DNA of 9,789 nt from Chloroflexota bacterium (GTDB taxonomy: Bacteria; Chloroflexota; Anaerolineae; Anaerolineales; UBA11858): NCBI GenBank assembly GCA_003513015.1, contig DOTA01000067.1:3100-12888 (forward strand), in the 5' to 3' direction. This document shows positions 1-6,599 of this stretch, piece by piece. The position numbers and the translations under genes are program-made. The notes beneath the pieces are model-generated. The model searched no databases, had not been told where the DNA came from, and was given only the letters and a program-made list of their open reading frames with translations. Position 1 is the stretch's first letter. Each line of letters begins with the position of its first letter.

Positions 1-1517
1 TAGAGTGGGCCAACGATAACCAGACGCTTTTCTATACGATTCGGGATGAGGCCCTGCGGCCCTATAAAATGTTTCGGCATGTGCTGGGCAGCGATCCTGT
101 GGATGATGAACTGGTTTTCCACGAAGAAGATGAAACCTTTTATCTGTTTCTGAAAAAGTCGCGCAGCGGGGCTTATCTGTTGATCTTTTGCCATTCCACG
201 GTTACCTCGGAGTGGAGCATTTTGCCCGCCGATCAGCCCCAGGGTGCGTTTAAAGTTTTCGAGCCGCGCCAGCGCGGGCATGAATACAGAATTGAGCATT
301 TGGGAGAACGTTTTTTTATCGTCAGCAACGAAAACGCGCAAAACTTCAAGTTGATGGAAACCCCCTTAGAAGCCACCCAACGTCATAACTGGCGCGAAGT
401 TATCCCCCATCAAGCCAATGTGCTCATCCGGGAAATCCATCCCTTTAAAAATTATCTGGTGCTTTCTGAGCGAAAAGAGGGTCTCAAGCAGATTCGCATC
501 GCTGACCCCGATGGCCTTAGCAATGTGAAGTATGTGCCTTTCCCGGAGCCGGTTTATGATATGTATTTGGGCAAAAACCCAGAATTTGACACCAATTTGG
601 TGCGGTTCCAGTATTCATCGTTGATCACGCCCAACACAGTTGTGGATTTTCACATGGATTCGGGTCAGTGGGAACTCAAAAAACAGGATGAAATTCCCAG
701 CGGGCATGATCCCTCGCAATATGTCAGCGAGCGCCTGTTTGCAACGGCCTCCGATGGCACGCGCGTGCCCATCTCGTTGGTTTATAAAAAAGGGTTGCCG
801 AAGAATGGGCAAAACCCCACCTTGCTCTATGGCTACGGTTCTTATGGGGCCAGCATGGATGCCTATTTCAATGCGAACCGCTTTAGTTTAATCGACCGCG
901 GGTTTGTGTACGCCATCGGGCATATCCGCGGCGGTTCCGAGATGGGGCGCGCCTGGTACGAAAATGGCAAAATGTTCAAAAAGCGTAATACTTTCACCGA
1001 TTTTATCGCCTGCGGCGAGCGTTTGATCGAATTAGGCTACACCTCGAAAGAGAAATTGGCGATTATGGGACGCTCGGCGGGTGGGCTGCTGATGGGGGCC
1101 TGCCTGACCATGCGACCTGATTTATTTAAAGCGGTGATTGCGGCGGTGCCCTTTGTGGATGTCATTACCACCATGAGTGATCCTAGTATTCCGCTAACCA
1201 CCATGGAATACGATGAGTGGGGCAACCCGGAGAATGCGGAATACTTCGAATATATGAAATCTTATTCGCCCTACGATAATATTCGTGCAACGGCTTACCC
1301 TGAAATTCTGATCACCACCGGGTTGAACGATCCGCGCGTGGCTTATTGGGAACCGGCGAAATTTGCGGCGCGCTTGCGAGAAATTAAGGCCGATGACAAC
1401 CTGCTGTTACTCAAAACCAACATGGATGCCGGACATGCCGGCGCTTCTGGGCGCTACGATTACCTTAAGGAAGTGGCTTTCGAGTATGCTTTTTTACTGG
1501 ATCGCCTGAACGGGTAA
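1..1517 (+). CDS. ptrB: Oligopeptidase B (S9A serine peptidase), 5'-truncated by window edge
   Basis: Cytosolic prolyl-oligopeptidase-family enzyme that in known members cleaves short peptides after Arg or Lys. The reading frame is open from base 3, before the first ATG at 69, and the residues encoded there (EWANDNQTLFYTIRDE, then LRPYK) are typical oligopeptidase B propeller sequence. The true start is therefore outside the window, and about 200 N-terminal residues of a roughly 680-residue family are missing. Counting from the ATG at 69, residues 1-215 are the rest of the beta-propeller and 220-482 the alpha/beta hydrolase domain. The triad is visible: Ser336 in GRSAGG (bases 1074-1076), Asp421 in TTGLNDPRV and His456 in MDAGHAG. 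The RGGSEMGRAWYENGK segment (residues 287-301) matches the conserved block before the nucleophile. It ends at TAA 89 bases before a convergent gene. The family is confident; Arg/Lys preference is inferred from family membership. Confidence 0.93.
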   Translation, partial: EWANDNQTLFYTIRDEALRPYKMFRHVLGSDPVDDELVFHEEDETFYLFLKKSRSGAYLLIFCHSTVTSEWSILPADQPQGAFKVFEPRQRGHEYRIEHLGERFFIVSNENAQNFKLMETPLEATQRHNWREVIPHQANVLIREIHPFKNYLVLSERKEGLKQIRIADPDGLSNVKYVPFPEPVYDMYLGKNPEFDTNLVRFQYSSLITPNTVVDFHMDSGQWELKKQDEIPSGHDPSQYVSERLFATASDGTRVPISLVYKKGLPKNGQNPTLLYGYGSYGASMDAYFNANRFSLIDRGFVYAIGHIRGGSEMGRAWYENGKMFKKRNTFTDFIACGERLIELGYTSKEKLAIMGRSAGGLLMGACLTMRPDLFKAVIAAVPFVDVITTMSDPSIPLTTMEYDEWGNPENAEYFEYMKSYSPYDNIRATAYPEILITTGLNDPRVAYWEPAKFAARLREIKADDNLLLLKTNMDAGHAGASGRYDYLKEVAFEYAFLLDRLNG

Positions 1518-1541
1518 GAATTTGCTTCCCCAATTTATAAA

Positions 1542-1577
1542 ATCAGGCTCCTGAGAAATCCATTTCAGGAGCCTGAT
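1542..1577. terminator. Bidirectional intrinsic terminator between convergent genes
   Basis: A perfect 13-bp inverted repeat (ATCAGGCTCCTGA at 1542-1554 and TCAGGAGCCTGAT at 1565-1577) encloses a 10-base loop. It lies between the stop of the peptidase gene and the stop of the response regulator on the other strand. On the minus strand the stem is followed by TTTATAAATT, giving a modest U tract. On the plus strand the tail is poorer (CGTTACTTGG). It probably serves mainly the response regulator and blocks read-through in both directions. Confidence 0.85.
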
Positions 1578-1606
1578 CGTTACTTGGTTGGGGTGAGGCA
1601 AAGCCC

Positions 1607-2062
1607 TCAAATCGCTTGCTTTACCCTGGGGTGTTCGTTGAGCAAAAGCCAGTAGTACCCTAATTGGCGCACAACCTCTGAAAATTGCTCGAAATCAACG
1701 GGTTTGACGATATAGCTATTCACCCCCAGGCGATAGCTTTCCACCAAATCGCGGTCTTCTTTGGATGTTGTCAAAATTACAACCGGGATCCCCGCGGTAC
1801 GGGGGTTTTCCCGAATGGCTTTGAGCACTTCAAGGCCATTCACTTTAGGCATGTTGAGATCCAATAGAATCATTTTGGGCTTTAGCTCACAATCACGTTC
1901 GCTGTAATCACCCCTGCAAAACAAAAAATCCAGCGCTTCAACCCCATCATGGGCAATCTGGATATGGTTCGCCAGTTGATTACGCCGTAAGGCATACAGC
2001 GCTAATTCCACATCATCCGGGTTATCATCTACTAACAGGATGTCAATTGCTTTTGGGTACAT
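1607..2062 (-). CDS. Single-domain CheY-like response regulator, Rcp1 type
   Basis: A 151-residue stand-alone receiver domain that accepts phosphate from a histidine kinase and presumably works by protein-protein contact, since no output domain follows. Visible landmarks are the acidic pair Asp12/Asp13 in LLVDDNPDD, the phosphoacceptor Asp68 in ILLDLNMPKVNG, Thr98 in VVILTTS and Lys120 in SYIVKPVDF. The ALRRNQLANHIQIAHDGVEA stretch (residues 24-43) and the extended loop before beta3 (CRGDYSERDCELKPK) are characteristic of Rcp1-like regulators paired with phytochrome or PAS histidine kinases. No kinase is encoded in the window, so the partner lies elsewhere. Translation starts at ATG 2062, with a weak GGAAAG about ten bases upstream. 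The gene converges on the peptidase gene and is divergent from the dsbA-like gene. The family is certain; the pathway is unknown. Confidence 0.93.
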   Translation of the reverse strand: MYPKAIDILLVDDNPDDVELALYALRRNQLANHIQIAHDGVEALDFLFCRGDYSERDCELKPKMILLDLNMPKVNGLEVLKAIRENPRTAGIPVVILTTSKEDRDLVESYRLGVNSYIVKPVDFEQFSEVVRQLGYYWLLLNEHPRVKQAI

Positions 2063-2118
2063 TGCGCCAAACTTTCCGGTGCTCTCACCGCACTCACCGA
2101 GCTAAATTTATCGAAAAT

Positions 2119-2127
2119 AGTATAGCA
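2119..2127 (-). promoter_or_regulatory. Extended -10 promoter of the response regulator
   Basis: Read on the minus strand this is TGCTATACT, an extended -10 (TGn followed by TATACT, one mismatch to TATAAT). No convincing -35 box lies 17-18 bases upstream (CAGCCA or TCAGCC), which is common with extended -10 promoters. Predicted transcription would start near 2112, leaving a leader of about 50 bases before the ATG at 2062. Confidence 0.5.
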
Positions 2128-2270
2128 TAGGCTGATACCTTTGGCTGAATAAAAACGGGATCGCTCGGAGGCTTTTTCCTGTTGACTGGAGGTTAGAGCC
2201 TGGAATTTATAGGTGGCGCGTCCCATTGGGGATTGGCGTACCCCCAAAAAAATTCCACATCTCAAATTAA

Positions 2271-2299
2271 TATTCACCCTAAATTGGGCGTGATATAAT
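2271..2299 (+). promoter_or_regulatory. Extended -10 promoter abutting the dsbA-like start (leaderless)
   Basis: TGATATAAT at 2291-2299 is a perfect extended -10 box (TGn plus TATAAT at 2294-2299). Only seven bases separate it from the ATG at 2307, so transcription should begin at or beside the A of the start codon, giving a leaderless mRNA. The hexamer 17 bases upstream (TATTCA, 2271-2276) is a poor -35. No Shine-Dalgarno sequence precedes the ATG, which fits a leaderless reading. Confidence 0.7.
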
Positions 2300-2306
2300 C
2301 GCTTCC

Positions 2307-3143
2307 ATGTCCGAACAAGAACCCACCCCTCAAAATCAAGTCTCCGCTGAAAATTTACCGGATACGCTCAGAGATGATTCTCTGAACGAGATGCCAGAAG
2401 AGAATACCATCACCTTCAAGCGCGCCCATCTTTACTCCGTGCTTTTGCCCCTGGCGTTTGTTGCGGGGTTGACATTTGGGTATCTCTTTTGGGGACGCTC
2501 AGATTCCGCAGGAGCAGCGCAACCCTCTGTGGTTGTGGTTGCCGCCACCCCGGGCGCCGATCAGGAGCAGGCTGCCGTTCAGGGTGCCGAACCCACCCCG
2601 GAATTCCAGCGTTATGATGTTCCCATAGACGACGACCCGATTTTAGGGCCAGAACAAGCGGCCATCACCATCATCGAATTCAGTGATTATGAATGTCCTT
2701 ACTGCCGCAAATGGCATCAGGAAGTCTGGCCGTTATTGCAAGCGGAATATGGCGATCAAATCCGCCTGGTATACCGTGATTTCCCGCTGACCAGCATTCA
2801 TAGTAACGCCTCCCCCGCGGCAGTGGCTGCCAATTGTGCAGGCGAACAAGATAAATATTGGGAATTCAACGATAAGCTGTTTGCCATGAAACTGAACCTG
2901 GGCAAAACCACTTACCAAACCTATGCCGAGGAATTGGGCTTGGACATGCCAGCTTTCAACGAGTGCTTGGATAGTGGCCGCTATGTTGACGAAGTTGAGG
3001 CCGATTATCAATATGCCGCCAATTTGGGCATCCGTTCCACCCCCACCTTTTTTGTAAACGGCATCCCTGTGGTGGGTGCGCAGCCCTTTGATATGTTCAA
3101 AAGCCTGATCGATCAGGAATTGGCGGGCGAATTGCCCAAGTAG
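2307..3143 (+). CDS. Membrane-anchored DsbA-family thiol:disulfide oxidoreductase
   Basis: A 278-residue protein with an acidic cytoplasmic N-terminus (1-38), one signal-anchor helix (about 42-63), a Pro/Ala/Gln-rich linker (about 65-100) and an extracytoplasmic thioredoxin-fold DsbA domain (about 104-275). The active site is C130-P-Y-C133 in DYECPYCRKWH, and the cis-proline loop is T245-P246 in RSTPTFFVNG. This layout is that of DsbA/BdbD/thioredoxin_4-type proteins of Gram-positives and Chloroflexota, which oxidise or shuffle cysteines in exported proteins. Two further cysteines, C177 and C220, lie in the helical insertion and could form a second, structural disulfide as in some actinobacterial DsbA proteins (inference). 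No DsbB or VKOR partner is encoded nearby. The gene is monocistronic, with its own promoter at 2271-2299 and terminator at 3169-3206. Whether it is an oxidase or isomerase cannot be settled from sequence alone. Confidence 0.9.
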   Translation: MSEQEPTPQNQVSAENLPDTLRDDSLNEMPEENTITFKRAHLYSVLLPLAFVAGLTFGYLFWGRSDSAGAAQPSVVVVAATPGADQEQAAVQGAEPTPEFQRYDVPIDDDPILGPEQAAITIIEFSDYECPYCRKWHQEVWPLLQAEYGDQIRLVYRDFPLTSIHSNASPAAVAANCAGEQDKYWEFNDKLFAMKLNLGKTTYQTYAEELGLDMPAFNECLDSGRYVDEVEADYQYAANLGIRSTPTFFVNGIPVVGAQPFDMFKSLIDQELAGELPK

Positions 3144-3168
3144 TTTTCAAGATTGATCTGTGATTTTC

Positions 3169-3206
3169 AGACTGCCAGTCTAATTAGTACTGGCAGTCTT
3201 TTTTTT
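3169..3206 (+). terminator. Rho-independent terminator of the dsbA-like gene
   Basis: A perfect 11-bp stem (AGACTGCCAGT at 3169-3179, ACTGGCAGTCT at 3189-3199) with a nine-base loop is followed by an uninterrupted T run to 3206. It sits 25 bases after the stop codon at 3143. It isolates the dsbA-like gene from the zinc-ribbon cluster that begins 80 bases further on. Confidence 0.93.
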
Positions 3207-3224
3207 GTGCTGATTCTAGCCGGG

Positions 3225-3253
3225 TTCACTTGCCAGGGAGTTGCATGTATAAT
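3225..3253 (+). promoter_or_regulatory. Sigma-70-type promoter of the zinc-ribbon cluster (gene A)
   Basis: TTCACT (3225-3230, four of six matches to the -35 consensus) and TATAAT (3248-3253, perfect) are spaced by exactly 17 bases. The predicted start near 3260 gives a leader of about 26 bases carrying a GGAGG ribosome binding site. Unlike the promoters of the dsbA-like gene and gene B, this one makes a conventional leadered message. Confidence 0.65.
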
Positions 3254-3275
3254 GATTTGCAATCGAACTCTGGTT

Positions 3276-3280
3276 GGAGG
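3276..3280 (+). promoter_or_regulatory. Ribosome binding site that decides the gene A start
   Basis: GGAGG lies five bases before the TTG at 3286 and 17 bases before the first in-frame ATG at 3298. The spacing favours TTG 3286. A TTG at 3274 overlaps the site itself and cannot use it. Confidence 0.6.
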
Positions 3281-3285
3281 CTAAG

Positions 3286-4698
3286 TTGTACGGATCAATG
3301 GGTGATCGCAATTACGAAACGCTGGTGCGCGATGGAATTACGGCGGCCAAAAATGGTAACCGACGTTTGGCCTGGTCTTTGCTGAATCAGGCTACCCAGC
3401 TTAATTCGTTGGATGCACGTGCCTGGCTGTGGCTCACCGAAACCACTGATGATCTCAAAGAGAAAATCGAATATTTGGAAAACGCGGTGGCCGCTGATCC
3501 CAATAATGTTTCCACGGCGCGGGCCTTGGCTGTGCTCAAGGGCAAGGTAAATCCTGGTTCTGGGGTCAAAGCAAGGCCTGGTTTGACGGGGCCAAATGTG
3601 GTGGTGCAGGCCTCTCAGGAACCGGTAGTAGCCCAAACCCGACAGACTTTTTTGTGTCCGAAGTGTGGCGGTCACCTGGAGTTCAACATCCAATCCAATC
3701 TGCTGACATGCTTGTATTGCGGATACGCCCCCGATACCGCAGAAGAGCGTTCTGCTGCGGATGATGAGCGCCCTATGGGCGAGTTTTTGCCTACGGAAAG
3801 TGGTCACCGCTGGGCAGCCTCCCAGCAACAATTGAGTTGCCAGCGCTGCGGGGCAGTCAGTTTGTGGCCTCCGGAGCAGAAAGCATTGGAATGCCCTTAT
3901 TGTGCTTCCCGGCAAATGATCGCATCGGCTGAAACTGAATTGCTGATCGATCCCCAGGCCATTGCTATTATGCAAATTGAAGAAAAAGAAGCTGTGCGCC
4001 GCGTGAAAGATTGGTTCGGCCGTGGCTGGTTTGCCCCCGATGATCTTAACAATGCGGCCCAAAAACATCTTTTACACCCGGCTTATTACCCATTTTGGAC
4101 CTTTGATGGCACTTTGGAATTGCATTGGTCGTGTGAAGTCAATGACGGTAACAGCAGCCGCTACCAAAACTGGACCAACCGCAGCGGAGTGGAGTGCGAA
4201 CTGTTTAACGACGAGTTGGTGTCGGGGCTGCAGCATCTCAAAATCAAAGACCTGCGGAAATTAGGCCCCTACAATTTAATGGATGTGATCGAATTCAAAC
4301 CCGAATATCTGGCAGGCTGGCCAACCCTGACGTATGATTTGCCCCTGGCGCAAGCCTCCTTGCTAGCGCGCGAGAATGTGGTCCGCGATGTGCGCCGCAC
4401 TTTAACGGAACGCGTGCTGCCTGGGCAGCAAAAACGTAATTTGCAAACCGGCGGCCTCAATTGGAGTGATATGACCTTCAAAAATGTGCTGCTACCCCTT
4501 TGGATTGGCACCTACAACTATCAGGGTAAGGAATATAAGGTGTATGTCAACGGGCAAACGGGCAAAGTCACGGGCGAAAAACCTCGCGACCTGCTGAAAA
4601 CCATCTTGATTATCACCACGATTATTTCTTTTCTGCTGGTGGTTTTTATGTTTTTCGGGCTGGCCGGACTTCAATTTGGCTGGCTAAAGCTGCCCTGA
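3286..4698 (+). CDS. Gene A: helical-repeat plus double zinc-ribbon protein with C-terminal membrane anchor
   Basis: About 470 residues, with TTG 3286 chosen because GGAGG is correctly spaced; ATG 3298 is the alternative. Residues about 10-90 resemble tetratricopeptide helices (GITAAKNGNRRLAWSLLNQA and the AVAADPNN region). Two zinc ribbons follow: C124/C127/C142/C145 and C185/C188/C203/C206, each CxxC-x14-CxxC. A proline-aromatic block (YYPFWTFDG, P269-W271) opens a region of unknown fold. The C-terminal block has LPLWIG and VNGQTGKV (421-428), shared with genes B and C. One hydrophobic helix (about 437-465) ends the protein, so the ribbons are probably cytoplasmic and the protein tail-anchored. 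It is the first and largest of four paralogues. Automatic pipelines may label such proteins TFIIB-type zinc ribbon or primosomal N' because of the ribbons; no helicase motif is present. I do not recognise a defined function. Confidence 0.85.
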   Translation: MYGSMGDRNYETLVRDGITAAKNGNRRLAWSLLNQATQLNSLDARAWLWLTETTDDLKEKIEYLENAVAADPNNVSTARALAVLKGKVNPGSGVKARPGLTGPNVVVQASQEPVVAQTRQTFLCPKCGGHLEFNIQSNLLTCLYCGYAPDTAEERSAADDERPMGEFLPTESGHRWAASQQQLSCQRCGAVSLWPPEQKALECPYCASRQMIASAETELLIDPQAIAIMQIEEKEAVRRVKDWFGRGWFAPDDLNNAAQKHLLHPAYYPFWTFDGTLELHWSCEVNDGNSSRYQNWTNRSGVECELFNDELVSGLQHLKIKDLRKLGPYNLMDVIEFKPEYLAGWPTLTYDLPLAQASLLARENVVRDVRRTLTERVLPGQQKRNLQTGGLNWSDMTFKNVLLPLWIGTYNYQGKEYKVYVNGQTGKVTGEKPRDLLKTILIITTIISFLLVVFMFFGLAGLQFGWLKLP

Positions 4699-4723
4699 CC
4701 GGAATTAGGAACCTTGCTATAAT
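4695..4723 (+). promoter_or_regulatory. Extended -10 promoter abutting gene B (leaderless)
   Basis: CTGACC (4695-4700, four of six matches to -35) and a perfect TATAAT (4718-4723) are spaced by 17 bases, with TGC directly before the -10 making it an extended -10. The ATG of gene B is at 4730, six bases after the box, so transcription should start on the start codon itself. The -35 overlaps the stop codon of gene A. Gene B therefore probably has its own internal, leaderless promoter in addition to read-through from gene A. Confidence 0.7.
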
Positions 4724-4729
4724 ACAACC

Positions 4730-5542
4730 ATGTCTGATGTAATTTCTGCGCCTGCCAATGTTTTCCCTTGTACGCAATGTGGAGGTGAACTGCACCCGGA
4801 TGAAGGGCAGAATTTCCTGGTTTGCCCTTTTTGCGAATCGACGGTTTACATCGACAAGACCCGCGTGGTGTTTCATTGGTATCTGGCCTCCACGCTGGAC
4901 CAGCCCAAGGCCCAGGCCAATCTGGCGCGCTGGATGGGGGGCAGTGCCACCATCAAAGATTTGGATAAAAAAGCCCGTCTAGCGGGCAGTTCCTTCGAGT
5001 TTTTTCCCTTTTGGGTGTTCAAATCAAAAGATAAAAGCGACAACGAAAGCCTGTGGCTGGAACCGGCCGCCGCGATTTCGGTCAGTGAATTGAAAAACAT
5101 TACCGTTCCCGCGGGTGATTTGCGCAAATTCGATGAGTCTATCAATGCACAGGCGCACGCCCCCACCATCCCCCTGCCCACCGTGATGGAATGGCTGAAG
5201 CCCCGCCTGCCCGCAGACGCGGAAATCAGCGAAACCGCTTTGGTGCATATTCCCATCTATACTTTCAAATACACCTACAAGGGCGATAGCTACACCGCCA
5301 TCGTTGAAGGGGCCACCGGCGGCGTGTTTGCCAATATTTTCCCTGCCAAAGCCGAATCCCCTTTCCGCATCGTGGGTGGCTTGGCGGCCTTTATCTTTCT
5401 GTGCTTGGCGACCTTTCCGGTTTTGGGTGCTTTGACTGGCGGCAATGGGATTGCTATCGGCGGTGGCCTGTGTATTGGCCTTGGATTGCTGTCCGCCCCC
5501 TTCCTATTCGCCTTGGCAGTTTGGGTTGCCGCGAAGGTTTAA
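4730..5542 (+). CDS. Gene B: single zinc-ribbon membrane protein, paralogue of gene A
   Basis: 270 residues. The N-terminal zinc ribbon (C14/C17/C32/C35, CxxC-x14-CxxC, as CTQCGG and CPFCES) is followed by a helical segment (about 50-88), a proline-aromatic motif FFPFWVF (P93-W95) and a mixed region. The C-terminal block HIPIYTFKYTYKG then VEGATGGV (192-199) matches the same block in genes A and C. Two C-terminal hydrophobic segments (about 212-235 and 240-268) form a probable membrane hairpin, so the soluble part is predicted cytoplasmic. No Shine-Dalgarno sequence precedes the ATG, consistent with the -10 box six bases upstream. It starts 31 bases after gene A and ends 16 bases before gene C. 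Function is unknown; membership in one family with genes A, C and D is clear by eye. Confidence 0.88.
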   Translation: MSDVISAPANVFPCTQCGGELHPDEGQNFLVCPFCESTVYIDKTRVVFHWYLASTLDQPKAQANLARWMGGSATIKDLDKKARLAGSSFEFFPFWVFKSKDKSDNESLWLEPAAAISVSELKNITVPAGDLRKFDESINAQAHAPTIPLPTVMEWLKPRLPADAEISETALVHIPIYTFKYTYKGDSYTAIVEGATGGVFANIFPAKAESPFRIVGGLAAFIFLCLATFPVLGALTGGNGIAIGGGLCIGLGLLSAPFLFALAVWVAAKV

Positions 5543-5558
5543 ATCCGCGAATAAAACT

Positions 5559-6599
5559 ATGCCCGAAAATGACTCTCTCCACGGCCTGAACTGCCCCAAC
5601 TGCGGCGGCATGGTACCCATCCCTGAGGGGCAAACCATCGTCAAATGCCCCTTCTGCGAACAGCGTTCCTTTGTGCGCGGTGAACGCGGCTTGCGGCGTT
5701 ATCAGGTGGCCCAGCGCGTCGAGCGCGCACAGGCCCTGAGTGGGCTACACCAGTTTCTCGGCGGGCACCGCGCCATCGCCAGTGATGTTGTCAAAAGCGC
5801 CAAACTTTCCGAAATCTTCATAGCTTACCTGCCTTTCTGGGCTGTGTGGGCCAAAGTGCTCGGCTGGGTTTTTGGGGAAAAACGAGTTGGCAGCGGCGAT
5901 AACAAACGTTACGAACCGCGTGAAATCAAGATTGCCCAAGAGATGCAGTGGAATGGCGTGGCCTGTGATGTAGGCGAATTTGGCGTTGACTCCTTGCCGC
6001 TTACCACCCAGCAAATGGAACCCTTCAACCCGGAGGTGCTGCACGCCCGCGGGATGGTCTTCGAGCCGCTTGGCTCACAATCCGATGCCCAAAACACCGC
6101 CGATGCCGAATTCCAGGCCGAAGTCAAAAATCACGCCAACCTCGACCGCATCGCTCAAATTTTCACCCGACTGGCAAACCGCCGCTTCGGGCTGGTCTAC
6201 TATCCCCTGTGGGTGCTGCGCTATCTTTACAAAGGCCGCGCCTTCCAGGTTGTTGTCGATGGCTACACCGGCAAAGTGCTTTATGGCAAGGCCCCCGGCA
6301 GCAATCTTTACCGCGCCGCGGTGCTGGTGGGCGGCATGATTCTCGGCGCGTTTTTGGCAATCGATCTCTCCTCCGGCGCTTTTGCTGTGGCCTTCCAAAT
6401 GGAAGATGATGGCGTTTTTGCGCTACTGGCGATTGGTGTGGGTCTCTTCATCGCAGGGTTGGGCATCATGGTGGCCGCTTACCGCAAATTTCGCTACGGC
6501 GATATCTTCGAATACCGCGGCCACCGCCGCAAGAAAAGCAAAAACACCGGCCTGTTCAAACAATTTAGCGAAATTACCAATGCCCTGGAGTTGGACTGA
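5559..6599 (+). CDS. Gene C: zinc-ribbon membrane protein, paralogue of gene B
   Basis: 346 residues from ATG 5559. An earlier in-frame ATG at 5445 lies inside gene B and is rejected. With the 5559 start the ribbon cysteines fall at C12/C15/C30/C33, exactly the positions in gene D. After the ribbon come a basic helical region (about 40-80), YLPFWAVW (P92-W94), a longer insertion than in gene B (about 100-205), then YYPLWVLRYLYKG and VDGYTGKV (233-240). Two membrane helices (about 252-270 and 286-307) are followed by a basic tail with HRRKKSK, which fits the positive-inside rule for a cytoplasmic C-terminus. No good Shine-Dalgarno sequence precedes it; re-initiation after the gene B stop 16 bases upstream is plausible. 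Function is not recognised. Confidence 0.88.
   Translation: MPENDSLHGLNCPNCGGMVPIPEGQTIVKCPFCEQRSFVRGERGLRRYQVAQRVERAQALSGLHQFLGGHRAIASDVVKSAKLSEIFIAYLPFWAVWAKVLGWVFGEKRVGSGDNKRYEPREIKIAQEMQWNGVACDVGEFGVDSLPLTTQQMEPFNPEVLHARGMVFEPLGSQSDAQNTADAEFQAEVKNHANLDRIAQIFTRLANRRFGLVYYPLWVLRYLYKGRAFQVVVDGYTGKVLYGKAPGSNLYRAAVLVGGMILGAFLAIDLSSGAFAVAFQMEDDGVFALLAIGVGLFIAGLGIMVAAYRKFRYGDIFEYRGHRRKKSKNTGLFKQFSEITNALELD
6587..6590 (+). promoter_or_regulatory. Ribosome binding site of gene D inside gene C
   Basis: GGAG lies eight bases before the ATG at 6599, within the last codons of gene C. Together with the one-base TGATG overlap it indicates translational coupling of C and D. Confidence 0.5.

Noticed and set aside
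2084..2099. Direct repeat of CTCACCG at nine-base spacing in the response regulator leader, as a possible operator.
   Set aside because: Only two short copies exist and it lies downstream of the predicted promoter; too little to call a site.
2032..2277. An 81-codon minus-strand frame covering the divergent promoter region.
   Set aside because: It overlaps the response regulator start by 31 bases, has no recognisable sequence and covers the predicted promoter.
3295..4068. A 257-codon open frame on the minus strand opposite gene A.
   Set aside because: It mirrors the codon structure of a convincing gene; its translation has no domain, and its start has no ribosome binding site.
5445..5558. 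Upstream in-frame extension of gene C by 38 codons.
   Set aside because: It lies mostly inside gene B, and the ATG at 5559 puts the zinc ribbon in the same register as in gene D.
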